Part shown: positions 18,210 to 27,797 of the stretch, in pieces
How the letters are laid out: each line of letters begins with the position of its first letter
How positions within the stretch are numbered: the stretch's first letter is position 1
Assembly: GCF_035194505.1 (NCBI RefSeq)
Contig: NZ_CP136573.1
Span: 2,591,001 to 2,655,000, forward strand
Reading direction: 5' to 3'
From: Erythrobacter sp.
GTDB lineage: Bacteria > Pseudomonadota > Alphaproteobacteria > Sphingomonadales > Sphingomonadaceae
Length of the DNA: 64,000 bases
The notes under the pieces: generated by a model
Databases searched by the model: none
The model's input: the letters and a program-made list of their open reading frames with translations, nothing else
Told to the model about the DNA's origin: nothing
Made by a program: the position numbers and the translations under genes

Positions 18210-19417
18210 AGTGGAACCGTTTCGTATACGCTCGTCAAAGAGGCAATCAGGCCGTAGACGATAAGCCCGACAAAAAGCGAAACCACAACCACCACAGTTT
18301 GCTCAAGCACCCCGGTTGTACGCTTCAGACTCTCTCGAAGTCCCAATTCCGTGTCGATTGCGATGCGCCGGAACATGTCGGCGAGAAGCCCCGATTCCTC
18401 GCCCGCTCGCACGAGGCTCAACTGGGCCTCATCCAAAAGCTCAATCGCAGCGATCGCGTCTGCCACCCGGCTGCCGATTCGCAATTCACGTGACGCGTTG
18501 ATTGCTCGTGCCTGCAACGACGTATCCTTAAGGCCATCTGCAGCCAACCCCATGGCATCGACGATGGATATGCGTGCGAGCAGCGCAAAGGTCATGATCC
18601 GACACCACCTTTCGCGCTCTCTTTGCAGCGCCAGCCGGGCAAGCAAAGGGATGTGGCGGATTGCAAAGCGGCGCAGCCAGGCATTGTCGCCACGCAGGCC
18701 TGTGACAGTTAGGAAAAGGAGCGCGACCATTGGCACGATCAACGCCAACCCAAAACTTTGCTGCGCCAGGTCCCCGAGCCAGAAAATCAGCCGTGAGGTC
18801 GCATCAAGCTGATCGCGACGTTCGCCGATTAGCGCTGCGAAGCGGGGTATGACAAACAGCATCATGATCATGCCGACCAGCAATCCGGCAATCGACAAGA
18901 AGGTGGGATAGACAAGCGCGCTTTTGATGGTTGCTGCAATGCGTTCCTCTGCCTCTAATTGGTCGATGGCGTGGCCGATTGTTTCTGCGAGGCAGCCGCC
19001 GGCCTCTCCAGCGTTGACCAGCGCGAGAATATCGGACGGCATTCCCGGAATTGCGGTGCTAAGGCATGCGCCCAACGGCTTTCCGCCACGCAGTTCGGCC
19101 ATAGCAACGCCGATTGCCGAACGCAGTGCTGGCGTGGCTGACCCGGCCTGCATCGCCATAAGTGCCTGCATCAAATCGACGCGCGCCTGAAGCATCAATC
19201 CCAATTGTCGCAACAGAGCAATCTGGTCGCGGCGGGATGCTGCCTTGCGGCCGGCAGTGTCGCCCGCACCGGAGCGTTCCAGCTTAACAACGGTCAGATG
19301 CTGACGGGTGACCCGGGCAAAGGCTTGGGTCGCATTGTCGGCTTGCACCGTCCCGCGCTGCCGCCGCCCGTTGCCGTCAATGGCGACATAACAATAGCTT
19401 TCATCGTCATCAGCCAT
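18206..19417 (-). CDS. gspF: type II secretion inner-membrane platform protein GspF
   Basis: A 403-residue polytopic protein of the assembly platform. The N-terminal segment DGNGRRQRGTVQADNATQAFARV is the usual GspF/PilC start, followed by two T2SSF domains, each with GxxL.. helices (LLRQLGLMLQARVDLMQALMAM; LSLVRAGEESGLLADMFRRIA) and three membrane segments. The ATG 19417 (MADDDESYCY) overlaps the gspE end. It would couple the GspE ATPase to pseudopilus assembly. Confidence 0.93.
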   Translation of the reverse strand: MADDDESYCYVAIDGNGRRQRGTVQADNATQAFARVTRQHLTVVKLERSGAGDTAGRKAASRRDQIALLRQLGLMLQARVDLMQALMAMQAGSATPALRSAIGVAMAELRGGKPLGACLSTAIPGMPSDILALVNAGEAGGCLAETIGHAIDQLEAEERIAATIKSALVYPTFLSIAGLLVGMIMMLFVIPRFAALIGERRDQLDATSRLIFWLGDLAQQSFGLALIVPMVALLFLTVTGLRGDNAWLRRFAIRHIPLLARLALQRERERWCRIMTFALLARISIVDAMGLAADGLKDTSLQARAINASRELRIGSRVADAIAAIELLDEAQLSLVRAGEESGLLADMFRRIAIDTELGLRESLKRTTGVLEQTVVVVVSLFVGLIVYGLIASLTSVYETVPL

Positions 19418-20951
19418 TTCGGTCACCCAGCACACGCTGGATTTCGGCCGCGTCGGTCAATCCGGCGTCTGCCTTGTCACGGGCGTCATCGATCATCGGT
19501 CGATAGCTTGTCTGCGAGGCAATTTGTTCAAGCTCACTCTGCGGGGCGTTACGTCGGATCGCGTCGCGCAACAGCGGATCGACGCCCATAAGTTCATAGA
19601 CGCCGATCCGGCCGCTGTAGGTGTTGTCTGCGCAGCGCCGCCGCAACAAACGTTGCGCGATGATCCCGCTGATCGCTTCAGCCAGCAGATAGCCTTCAAC
19701 GCCAAGGTCGACCATGCGCGTGATGGACGTTGCGGCTGAGCGGGTGTGTAGGGTGGAAATCACCAAATGCCCTGTCATCGCGGCGCGGGTTGCCATTTGT
19801 GCCGTTTCTGGATCGCGAATTTCACCCACAAATATGACGTCAGGATCCTGACGCAGCATCGACCGCAGGCCAGTGGCAAAGTCCAGTCCGATATCCTGCC
19901 GAACATTGACCTGAATCACCCCTGGCAGATCGATTTCAACAGGGTCTTCGATGGTGATGATCTTGCGTGAACCGTCATTCAACTGCTCGAGCAGTTTATA
20001 GACCGTGGTAGTTTTCCCCGATCCGGTGGGGCCGGCGATCAACAGCAGACCAGCAGGCTGGCGGATCAAATTGCCCAATTGCTGGGCCATCGCCGGCGCT
20101 ACACCCAGTTCGACGAGCGAGGGTAGGTCAACGGTGCGGCCCAGAAAGCGCAGTACGATCGATTCGCCCCAAACTCCCGGCAGGCAGGATGCGCGGATAT
20201 CGATGTCGCGACCGGCAATTCGTAGGCTGTAACGGCCGTCCTGCGGCGTTCGTCGTTCAGCGATATCCATTCCGCACAAGAGCTTGATGCGCGAGGCGAT
20301 GGCTGCAAAGCGGATTCCAGGAACGGTACGCCAGAGATGCAGCGTTCCATCAATCCGCAAGCGGATCTGCATGTCACCCTTGAAGGGTTCGATATGAATG
20401 TCGCTTGCCCGGCGGGCCATCGCTTCCGACAGCATTGCATTGATGAATTCGATTGCCGGCGCGTCTTCCGCCAGTTCTTCTAGCTTGCCGATGTTGCCTG
20501 ATGCAGGCAGATTGCCACTACCCTCCTCCAGATCGGCCAGAACGGCGCGCAGCATGCGCAACGAGACCACAAAGCGGCGACCGGGCGCAATGTCCCACTG
20601 CTCCATCGCCTCTTCGATCAGCGCGTTGCTGCCGCTGGCAAGAGCGATGCAGGGAAGATCAAGCGCGTCGCGCCAGATCAGCACTTCCTGCTCTGCAAGC
20701 CAGTTCAGGGAAAATCGCAGGCCCTGCTGCGCGGCAAGGATCTGGCTACTTCCAGGCGCCTCTGTCAGCAATGGCAGGGCCATTACCTCCGCCACTGCCT
20801 CGGCCAGCCGCTCGTCGCCGATAACGCCCAAACGGACCAATGCCGACGCGATCGAGCCGCCACCATGCGCCTGTAACGCCCGAGCCTCAATAAGGTCAGC
20901 CTGCGAAATCAAGCCATCTGATTTAAGGAAATCTAAATCGCTAATGTACAA
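19410..20951 (-). CDS. gspE: type II secretion ATPase GspE
   Basis: A 513-residue cytosolic hexameric ATPase. It has an N-terminal GspE/PilB domain (ISQADLIEARAL... to about residue 130), Walker A GPTGSGKTTT, an Asp box with ITIEDPVE, Walker B DPDVIFVGEIRD and the His box TGHLVISTLHT. The C-terminal four-cysteine zinc module of classical GspE is missing: LLRRRCADNTYSGRIGVYEL goes directly to the GRIGVYEL strand with one Cys. It is first in the gspE-F-I operon; 77 bases separate it from the divergent gspG. Confidence 0.93.
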   Translation of the reverse strand: MYISDLDFLKSDGLISQADLIEARALQAHGGGSIASALVRLGVIGDERLAEAVAEVMALPLLTEAPGSSQILAAQQGLRFSLNWLAEQEVLIWRDALDLPCIALASGSNALIEEAMEQWDIAPGRRFVVSLRMLRAVLADLEEGSGNLPASGNIGKLEELAEDAPAIEFINAMLSEAMARRASDIHIEPFKGDMQIRLRIDGTLHLWRTVPGIRFAAIASRIKLLCGMDIAERRTPQDGRYSLRIAGRDIDIRASCLPGVWGESIVLRFLGRTVDLPSLVELGVAPAMAQQLGNLIRQPAGLLLIAGPTGSGKTTTVYKLLEQLNDGSRKIITIEDPVEIDLPGVIQVNVRQDIGLDFATGLRSMLRQDPDVIFVGEIRDPETAQMATRAAMTGHLVISTLHTRSAATSITRMVDLGVEGYLLAEAISGIIAQRLLRRRCADNTYSGRIGVYELMGVDPLLRDAIRRNAPQSELEQIASQTSYRPMIDDARDKADAGLTDAAEIQRVLGDRNG

Positions 20952-21028
20952 ATCACAAAACCCTGAGATGCTCCGGAGTGCACCTTATCCTTCAGTCGCA
21001 ATGACTGCTATCATTTGGTATATCAAAC
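20952..21028. promoter_or_regulatory. divergent promoter region of the two gsp operons
   Basis: Only 77 bases lie between the gspE and gspG start codons, so promoters for both directions must overlap here or lie inside the first genes. No clear -10/-35 pair was assigned. Confidence 0.4.
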
Positions 21029-21478
21029 ATGAAAAATACCCGCCCACATTTCGAAAATGGTTTCACTTTGGTAGAATTAATTATCGTTCTGGCGATAATT
21101 GGCCTCATTATGGCGTTGGTTGCTCCACGTTTGATGGAGCAATTCGATAAGTCCAAAGTCGTTGCTGCGCGCGCACAAATCCGCTCTTTGGAATCGGCAC
21201 TGGCGTCGATGCGGCTTGATATTGATCGCTATCCGAGCAGCGCTGAAGGGCTTTCGCTATTGCAGTTTCCGGCCGCCGATGTCGTAGATAGTTGGCAGGG
21301 GCCTTATCTGGCAGCAGATGTGCCGAAGGATCCTTGGGGGCGCCCGTTCATCTATCGCGAGCCACAAACGCCTGATGGACGGCCCGTCATCGGTACGCTG
21401 GGCAGCGACGGTTCGGCAGGTGGTAATGGCACCGCGCGCGACATTTTTGTGGGCGGCGCCGATGCCGGCAAACGATAG
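21029..21478 (+). CDS. gspG: major pseudopilin GspG
   Basis: A 149-residue main subunit of the T2SS pseudopilus. The leader MKNTRPHFENG is followed by FTLVELIIVLAIIGLIMALVAP (Glu at +5), and the soluble domain has the diagnostic RYPSSAEGL and DPWGRPFIYREP motifs; the C-terminal LGSDGSAGGNG resembles the calcium-binding loop of GspG. Its last codons overlap the next pseudopilin gene. Confidence 0.95.
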   Translation: MKNTRPHFENGFTLVELIIVLAIIGLIMALVAPRLMEQFDKSKVVAARAQIRSLESALASMRLDIDRYPSSAEGLSLLQFPAADVVDSWQGPYLAADVPKDPWGRPFIYREPQTPDGRPVIGTLGSDGSAGGNGTARDIFVGGADAGKR

Positions 21479-21896
21479 CGAGCATGGCTTTGCGCTTGTC
21501 GACGTTTTGATTGGCTTGGCTATGACTGCGGTACTGTTGGCGCTTATCGTCGATTTATTGACGGCAGAGAGCATGCAAAGCCGCCGCTTCATCTCCCGCA
21601 GCCATGCTGCGGTGGAGCAGTTGCAGGCGCGCCGCATCTTCGTTTCAGAGGCCGCTCGGGCAACTGGACTTGCTGACGCGCGCCAGCTCGGCGATTTGCG
21701 GATCCTCCCCGATGCTCTTGTGCTGCAAGCGCAAGGCAGCCCGCAGACTGTCTTGCGCTGGGAAGCGGGGGTCGCCAGCTTCTCTTACAGCAAAGACGGC
21801 TTCATATGGCGCGATACTAGTAATGATGCCGACAGCGAGATGGTTCGCTTCAACCTTCGGGAAGGCGACCAATCACACGTGTGGATCGCACCGTGA
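21462..21896 (+). CDS. minor pseudopilin, GspH/GspJ-like
   Basis: A 144-residue protein with a prepilin-type N-terminus: short leader MPANDSEHG, then FALVDVLIGLAMTAVLLALIVDLL, with Asp in place of Glu at +5 (FALVD). A small beta-rich domain follows. Its position between gspG and gspK suggests GspJ or GspH; the soluble part is too divergent to choose. It overlaps gspG by 17 bases and gspK by 4. Confidence 0.7.
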   Translation: MPANDSEHGFALVDVLIGLAMTAVLLALIVDLLTAESMQSRRFISRSHAAVEQLQARRIFVSEAARATGLADARQLGDLRILPDALVLQAQGSPQTVLRWEAGVASFSYSKDGFIWRDTSNDADSEMVRFNLREGDQSHVWIAP

Positions 21897-22855
21897 CTGG
21901 GAGTTACAACGACGGATTTGCAGCACCGATGGCTGCGCTTGCCGTCGCGTTGCTCGCACTGGGGCTCGTCATGTCGCTTCCGGCCAGTGACCGGCTGGGA
22001 CAAGAGCTCCGCCAAGCCCATGCCCGGCTCAATGTTGAACGTGTGGCGGTGACCGCGCAAAGCCGGGTCGCTTTTTTGATGCTGACCGAACCGGTGGGGC
22101 AAAACGGTCTTGAGTTTGGCGGCCCCCGCCTTGCAATTGACGGAAGCCTGATCAGCGGTGAACTTCCGACCATGCGACGGAACATTTTGTTCGATGGGCG
22201 CCCTTATACAATGAAAATTGATGGATCGAACGAAGCCATCGTTCGCCTGCAGGATGAAGGCGGCCTTATAAACTTGCATGAAGCCAGCCGGACCACCTTA
22301 TCAGATCTGATGTCGGCCTGTGGCATTACTGGTCCGAGGTTGCTGAATATTATCGCAGACATCTTGGCTGATCGCAGTCACAGGTCCGATTTTGATTGGC
22401 GAGACCATCTGCGTGGCAATGAGCGCCGCAAGCTGGAGGTTGCGACAGCATGGCGGCGCAGTGAGAAGCCCGGCCTTTATTTGCCGACCGCGCCGCCAAC
22501 AGTGCTGCTTGCTCTGACTGGCAGCGAACGTCGCGCTCGAGAAATTCTGCTGCTTCGCGAAGGAAATCAAAATATATCCAAATTGGAATTAATACGCAGT
22601 CAAAATGAAAATAATAGCCAACTTCCTGTTGGAGAGATATCATCTGTATCGACGCACATTCGGATAAGTGTACAAATTAGTCGTCGTGGGTTAACCGACA
22701 ATTTACCTGTTTACGTCTATCGGTCGACACTTGAGCTTGGTCGTAACGACATTGCTCTTTCCTTTATTGCAAAAGGCCCGATAGTCGATGCTGGCTTTCA
22801 ATCCGAATGCTTTCCGTTTTGGGAGGAACCTGCTCAGCCGCTCCCGCAACGGTAA
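21893..22855 (+). CDS. gspK: minor pseudopilin GspK
   Basis: A 320-residue large tip pseudopilin. The N-terminal hydrophobic segment (GFAAPMAALAVALLALGLVMSL) follows a short leader and lacks the usual +5 Glu, which is characteristic of GspK. The signature DEGGLINLHEAS (GspK: DEGGKINLN) and a helical insertion are present. The chosen GTG 21893 overlaps the previous stop (GTGA); a GTG four codons earlier is possible. The 3' part (about 22560-22700) is AT-richer than its surroundings. Confidence 0.85.
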   Translation: MTGSYNDGFAAPMAALAVALLALGLVMSLPASDRLGQELRQAHARLNVERVAVTAQSRVAFLMLTEPVGQNGLEFGGPRLAIDGSLISGELPTMRRNILFDGRPYTMKIDGSNEAIVRLQDEGGLINLHEASRTTLSDLMSACGITGPRLLNIIADILADRSHRSDFDWRDHLRGNERRKLEVATAWRRSEKPGLYLPTAPPTVLLALTGSERRAREILLLREGNQNISKLELIRSQNENNSQLPVGEISSVSTHIRISVQISRRGLTDNLPVYVYRSTLELGRNDIALSFIAKGPIVDAGFQSECFPFWEEPAQPLPQR

Positions 22856-23846
22856 TCGGTTGGACACAGATCCGCCTAGAGGCCGCTTGATTGCGCCTGC
22901 AATCATTCCCCGAAGTCTCTGCCGCTTTGAATATCTCGAACGTCCCGACCATCTTGGCCGCCAACAGTTTGAAGCCGCCTGCCTGCTCCGCGCAGAGCAT
23001 AAGGCCCCCTTTGTCGATGCCGGATCGATAGTCATCGGCGGCCGCGACGGCGTCGGCATTTGGTGGTGGGATGCCGCCGCATGGGCAAATATCAATGACG
23101 CTCCTCAGAACCAAGCCAGTCGCGATCTTCCCGAAAGCCTGTGCGCCAACCTGTCTGATGGATGGCATCATATATGTCTTGACATTGGTTATGAGGCCCG
23201 GCTTGTCCGGAGGCAAATGGTCGTTGCCTCCATCTGGCGGCGTACAGCATTTATCAAGGCCGAATGGCAGCATGTCGTCGCGCTTGCAGAGCCGGACGGA
23301 GATGTTGCCATCCCGTTGCCTCCGGCGGTTCGCATTGAACGATCGCACTTGACTGCCCAGATGCGTGGCGGAACGGAGCTGCGACGCCCGATGGCCGCTG
23401 CGGAGAAGGTGCTGTTCACCGGACTGCTGCTTGTGTCGATCCTTGGTGGATGGTGGCAGGGCGAGGCCACCACATTGGCGGAAAATGCCGCCCGCAACAA
23501 GGCTGAGGCCATGCGGCTGGAAAGGTTTACCGCCAGCTACGAACTCTTCTCCAAAATCCATTCCGATCTGCAGGAATTGGACGCTGCGCAACGCGCATTG
23601 GGGCGAACTACCACTGCCACCGACTTGGCAACGCTTCTTGCTCAGGTCGCCAATGCGGGTCTGTCGCTATCGTCGATGCAGCTTGATCGCGAACACTTGC
23701 GCCTTGCCGTCCGCACCGGGGGCGATGTCGATCGGTTACGCGCTGTCGCTGCGCAGATCGAGGCGCTTCCCGGCTTTGTTCATGTCGCCGCGCAGGACGG
23801 TGAAGGCGTTGGCGAAATGATTCTTTTGGCAGAGGTGGAGCCATGA
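22788..23846 (+). CDS. gspL: GspL-like type II secretion protein
   Basis: Up to 352 residues: a cytosolic part, one membrane segment (about 200-220, KVLFTGLLLVSILGGWWQ) and a periplasmic part with a coiled coil (NKAEAMRLERFTASYELFSKIHSDLQELD) and a small ferredoxin-like domain, the GspL/PilN plan. Sequence similarity to GspL is weak; position before the gspM-like gene and topology support the call. The ATG 22788 overlaps gspK by 68 bases; a TTG at 22859 just after the gspK stop is an alternative start. Confidence 0.7.
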   Translation: MLAFNPNAFRFGRNLLSRSRNGNRLDTDPPRGRLIAPAIIPRSLCRFEYLERPDHLGRQQFEAACLLRAEHKAPFVDAGSIVIGGRDGVGIWWWDAAAWANINDAPQNQASRDLPESLCANLSDGWHHICLDIGYEARLVRRQMVVASIWRRTAFIKAEWQHVVALAEPDGDVAIPLPPAVRIERSHLTAQMRGGTELRRPMAAAEKVLFTGLLLVSILGGWWQGEATTLAENAARNKAEAMRLERFTASYELFSKIHSDLQELDAAQRALGRTTTATDLATLLAQVANAGLSLSSMQLDREHLRLAVRTGGDVDRLRAVAAQIEALPGFVHVAAQDGEGVGEMILLAEVEP

Positions 23847-24433
23847 TTGCCGGCCGCCTGACCGCACTTCTGGATTGGCGTCCCGATGATCGGGAAAAGC
23901 GTCTGCTGCAGCTTCTGCTCGGCATTCTTCTTGCCACTTGGCTCTACATTTCCGTCGATACACGGCAAAATGCCGCGTCGGAGAATGTAGCGGCCCAAGA
24001 AAGATTAGCCAAAGTACGCACTCAGGTCGAACTGCTGTCGAACAACCAGTTGCGTGCCGAAATTGCAGTGCAGAAAAAACTGCTCGAAAAATTGTTAGTG
24101 GTTGATGCGACGCCTTCGATCAGCAAGATAAGGCTACGTGGCGAAGTACTGGATCTCTCTAGAAGAGCAGGCCTGACAGCACCGGTCATTCTCGACAATG
24201 ACACCATTGACAATGATACGGCAGATAAGAGCGGCAGGCAAGTCTTCGTCGTGCTAACAGCTACTGTTGAGTTCGACTTTGACTGGTCAGGGCTGCTGCG
24301 CCTGATTGAACAGGTCGAAAACGATGGCCGCAGCTACTACATCGATGGGTTCGAAGTACGCCAAGAAGGCGACAAGCTTCGGATGCGCGTTACGTTCCTT
24401 GCACTGCACAAAAAAGAGGCGCCAGAGACGTGA
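23843..24433 (+). CDS. gspM: GspM-like type II secretion protein
   Basis: A 196-residue bitopic inner-membrane protein: short cytosolic N-terminus, membrane segment at about 23-40 (LLQLLLGILLATWLYI), a coiled-coil stretch and a periplasmic ferredoxin-like domain. GspM pairs with GspL to anchor GspE. The assignment rests on topology, gene order and four-base overlaps with both neighbours rather than on motifs. Confidence 0.7.
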   Translation: MIAGRLTALLDWRPDDREKRLLQLLLGILLATWLYISVDTRQNAASENVAAQERLAKVRTQVELLSNNQLRAEIAVQKKLLEKLLVVDATPSISKIRLRGEVLDLSRRAGLTAPVILDNDTIDNDTADKSGRQVFVVLTATVEFDFDWSGLLRLIEQVENDGRSYYIDGFEVRQEGDKLRMRVTFLALHKKEAPET

Positions 24434-25143
24434 ACCGCGCCCTTCTCACCGCCGGCAGTCTGCTGTTGGCCGGGCTGGCATTTGCCGCCGGCCGGATCCT
24501 TGTGAACTCCACCGGTGCGACGGATGTCGTGCCAAACGCTTTTGCTCCAGAGCCTCCCAACCTTGACGACCCTAATCTGACAGCGAAGGCCGCCTACGAA
24601 CGGCTGTCGGAGCTCCCGCTATCGGTTTGGGTTGTCGCGCCGCTTAACGATCCAGCGCAGGTCGATGGGCTGATGCTGACCACGGATCTACCGGTTATGC
24701 CGGCAGTGCCCATAAGTGCTTCAGACCGAGCACCCAAGCCACCCAAGTTCGCTTCCATGCCGAGTGCCGGACAGATTGCTGGGCTTCTTTCGCGAAGCAT
24801 CGCGGCGGTGAAGCGTAGCGATGGGGTCGCAAGCTTGGTTGTGATCGACACCGCCAATGGCATTCGACGGACGCTACAGGTGGGTGATTTGTATCGAGAC
24901 GGCTGGCGCGTGGAACTCATCGATACGAAGTCGGTAACGCTTTCGCGCAATTCCGCAAAAGTCACCGTTCCTGTGGGATTTAGTTTGCGCTCGCCCTTGC
25001 CAGCTACGCCCTATCTTCCACCGGCAGCGAACACAGGCAGTCCCGCCGGCAACCAATCGGCCAATTCTAACACTCCTCCGGCTTCCTCCCGGCCGCGCCG
25101 GCGCATCCCGCGCCCCGGCACCTCTGATGATCAAGAGTTATGA
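24430..25143 (+). CDS. gspC: GspC-like protein with HR/PilP domain
   Basis: A 237-residue bitopic protein: N-terminal membrane anchor (ALLTAGSLLLAGLAFAAG), a linker, then a homology-region domain (VVIDTANGIRRTLQVGDLYRDGWRVELIDTKSVTLSRNSAKVTVPV, residues about 137-182) as in GspC/PilP, which contacts the secretin N0 domain. The C-terminus is Pro/Asn/Arg-rich with no PDZ domain. It begins with GTG overlapping the gspM stop and overlaps gspD by four bases. Confidence 0.78.
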   Translation: MNRALLTAGSLLLAGLAFAAGRILVNSTGATDVVPNAFAPEPPNLDDPNLTAKAAYERLSELPLSVWVVAPLNDPAQVDGLMLTTDLPVMPAVPISASDRAPKPPKFASMPSAGQIAGLLSRSIAAVKRSDGVASLVVIDTANGIRRTLQVGDLYRDGWRVELIDTKSVTLSRNSAKVTVPVGFSLRSPLPATPYLPPAANTGSPAGNQSANSNTPPASSRPRRRIPRPGTSDDQEL

Positions 25144-27296
25144 TTCAAATGCTCATGTCCAATACCGCGATTGTGGCGATTGCCATTGCATCTTCTTCCG
25201 CCGATGTTCAGCCGCGTATTTCCGTTGAGCCGCTGATGCTCTCGGAGGAAGTATTGTCGTCGCCTGTCGACACGCCTCAATCCGAGCCGATTGAGAAGAT
25301 CACGCCGCGCACAACAGTGTTGATTGATGCGCCTGTATCGACGGAATACGATGCGCCCCTTGGCGATGCCGATCTGACGATGCTGGTGCCCGACAAGAGC
25401 GTGGCAGCAAGCCTGCCACCGCAACCGCTGGGCCAGTTTGCCGAAACTGTCCTTGGTGAGATATTGGGCGTGCCTTATATCATGGGCCCCGGTGTCGCGC
25501 AGAGGCGCGATCTTGTGAGCATGAGCGGACCACAGGAAATGTCTTCGCGGCAATTCCTGCGGCTCGCCGAGAAAGCGCTAAACCAATACGGTTTGGTGCT
25601 TGTTCACGAAGGCGGCGCGGTTCTAGTGCGCGAGGCGCCGGCTAGGAGAGGGGCCCGACAACCAAACGCGGGCGTTACGAAGATCGTTGCACTCGGCAAT
25701 ATCGCTGCAGACCCGGCTGCCGGCCTCGTTGCCGATATTGTTGAAGGCCAAAGTGGGGTTGCGGTGCAATCTTTGCCCGATGCCAATGGTGTCATGCTGC
25801 AGGGCGACGAAGCCGAAGTGACCACTGCCAGCGGCCTTCTCGCCGGAATTGACCAGCCACAATATGCCGGCGCGCGCGTTGCTCGGATTGCCCCGATACT
25901 GTGGAGTTCCGACGCACTGGCGGAAAAACTGCGCGAAGTGCTTGCAAGTGAAGGTTATTTGATCGGATCTGCGGGCTCTGGGGGCACTAGTCTAGTGCAC
26001 CTGTCGCGCCCCGATTGCCTGCTGCTTTTTTCCGATGATGTGCGGTTGTTCAACCGCGTCCTTTACTGGGTCGAACAGCTTGACTCGCTCGAAGGATCAG
26101 GCGGTGATCATGCCGGCTTTTTTGTCTATCAGGTGCGCAACACAACGGCTGCCGAACTGGGCAGTCTTGTCGGGCGCGCAAACGGCGGCGATGATGTCAA
26201 CATTTATGCCTCGTCGCCGGGCCGGATCGACAATCCAGATCGCCGCAGCGATAACGGTCAACCGGCGTCAGGCATGGACCGGTCTAGCCTACCACAGGCG
26301 AACCCGGCCAGCGAGGACAGCGGCGGCAAGATAATTGTCGACAATCCTGGCAATCGCATCCTTTTTCGCGGCACCCGGCGCGAGTATGCGCAGCTGCTGC
26401 GCCTGCTTAAGGACCTTGATGTCGCCCCCAAACAGGTGCTGGTCGAAATCACCATCGCCGAAGTGACGTTGACGGATGAAACGCGTTTTGGGATCGAATG
26501 GTTCCTCGATCGGCAATTATCGAACGGATCAGTTCAGGCTAATACCATCGGGGGGCTCGGACGGGAGGCCGGAGGGCTGGGCCTTACATTTGCAAAGGGC
26601 TTTTCGCAGACTTCGGTGACCGCTGCCCTCAATGCAATTGCAACCAACCAGAATCTCAACATCATTTCCACGCCACGGCTGCTCGCAAGGTCGGGCGGCG
26701 AGGCGCAGATCCTTATTGGCAACGATGTGCCGATCATCACATCGCAACGCGCGGCGGATATCCAGTCCAATGGCGACACCGATATCCTTCAGACGGTGCA
26801 GTATCGCCAGACGGGCGTGATCCTTAATATCCGCCCGGTTGTGCTGAGCAACGACCGCATTGACATCGAAATTTTCCAGGAAGTGTCGAGCCAGCAGCCC
26901 AACGTTACCTCCGATATCGGCAGCCCGGTGATCAGCAACCGGTCGGTCACGACGCGGCTGTCGTTACGCGAGGGTATGACCGCCGTGCTTGGCGGTATGA
27001 TCCAAGACAGCATTTCGATGGGGCAGCGCGGTGTGCCCTTGTTGAAGGATATCCCGCTTTTGGGGCGGGCATTCCGTGTCGACAGCGCGACCAAACGCAA
27101 GACCGAATTGCTGATCCTCGTGACACCCAAGGTGATCAACGAAGACCAGACGATGCAGAATATTGCGTCCGAGTTTAGCCAATCCATCAACGGGCTGATG
27201 AATGGTCGAGGCCAAAAAGCCTTTACTTTGGTGCCTTGGCTTCCGGGGCAAACGGTGCCCCTGCACAGCTATTCGCGTTTCGAAGACAAAAATTAA
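25140..27296 (+). CDS. gspD: type II secretion outer-membrane secretin GspD
   Basis: A 718-residue secretin. After a signal-like N-terminus come N0-N3 domains (AETVLGEILGVPYIMGPG...; AGLVADIVEGQSGVAVQSLPDANGVMLQG), then the secretin core from about residue 434 (QVLVEITIAEVTLTDETRFGIEW) with LNIISTPRLLARSGGEAQILIGNDVPI and the closing VPLLKDIPLLGRAFR...TELLILVTPKVI. No separate pilotin gene is seen. It is the last structural gsp gene; the copper chaperone gene starts 12 bases later, so secretion and copper genes are probably one transcript. Confidence 0.95.
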   Translation: MIQMLMSNTAIVAIAIASSSADVQPRISVEPLMLSEEVLSSPVDTPQSEPIEKITPRTTVLIDAPVSTEYDAPLGDADLTMLVPDKSVAASLPPQPLGQFAETVLGEILGVPYIMGPGVAQRRDLVSMSGPQEMSSRQFLRLAEKALNQYGLVLVHEGGAVLVREAPARRGARQPNAGVTKIVALGNIAADPAAGLVADIVEGQSGVAVQSLPDANGVMLQGDEAEVTTASGLLAGIDQPQYAGARVARIAPILWSSDALAEKLREVLASEGYLIGSAGSGGTSLVHLSRPDCLLLFSDDVRLFNRVLYWVEQLDSLEGSGGDHAGFFVYQVRNTTAAELGSLVGRANGGDDVNIYASSPGRIDNPDRRSDNGQPASGMDRSSLPQANPASEDSGGKIIVDNPGNRILFRGTRREYAQLLRLLKDLDVAPKQVLVEITIAEVTLTDETRFGIEWFLDRQLSNGSVQANTIGGLGREAGGLGLTFAKGFSQTSVTAALNAIATNQNLNIISTPRLLARSGGEAQILIGNDVPIITSQRAADIQSNGDTDILQTVQYRQTGVILNIRPVVLSNDRIDIEIFQEVSSQQPNVTSDIGSPVISNRSVTTRLSLREGMTAVLGGMIQDSISMGQRGVPLLKDIPLLGRAFRVDSATKRKTELLILVTPKVINEDQTMQNIASEFSQSINGLMNGRGQKAFTLVPWLPGQTVPLHSYSRFEDKN

Positions 27297-27308
27297 AGGT
27301 TGAGCATC

Positions 27309-27797
27309 ATGCGTTTTTCTATCGCTTTTACAGGGACGATCCTACTGTGCGGACTTGCCGGTGTCTCGCAGTCTGCCGATGGCAAGGCCCCGGCAGCGGT
27401 GCAGGCCGGCACTGCGTGGGCAATCCCGGCTGGGCCAGGTCAGATAATGACTGCGGCCTACGTCTCTCTGCGCAATCGGGGCAAGGCGCCCCAGACATTG
27501 TTAGGCGCGTCATCCAATGTGGCCGCCGACGTGCAAATGCACAGTTCGGAAATCAAAGGCGGCATAGCGCGCATGCGGCGCGTCGAGCGACTCACCGTGC
27601 CTGCTAGGGGCGAGCTGAAACTGACACCCGGTGGCCCCCATCTCATGCTCATGGGTTTGAAACGGCCATTGAAGGTAGGCGACAGGATCACGGTGCATCT
27701 GCGCTTTGAAGGTGGCGCCAATCTGAATGTTGCGGTGCCCGTTACCGATACGTCCGAAATATCCACACTGAAGGGAGGTCCCCATGCAAATCACTGA
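27309..27797 (+). CDS. PCu(A)C-type periplasmic copper chaperone
   Basis: A 162-residue secreted copper-binding protein: signal peptide MRFSIAFTGTILLCGLAG, then a beta-sandwich with the family's Cu(I) ligands in MHSSEIKGGIARMRRV and the conserved PGGPHLMLMGLKRPLKVGD segment. PCu(A)C proteins pass copper to cytochrome oxidase CuA sites with Sco; here the neighbours are Sco proteins and multicopper oxidases. It begins just after gspD and overlaps the sco1 gene by 14 bases. Confidence 0.92.
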   Translation: MRFSIAFTGTILLCGLAGVSQSADGKAPAAVQAGTAWAIPAGPGQIMTAAYVSLRNRGKAPQTLLGASSNVAADVQMHSSEIKGGIARMRRVERLTVPARGELKLTPGGPHLMLMGLKRPLKVGDRITVHLRFEGGANLNVAVPVTDTSEISTLKGGPHANH

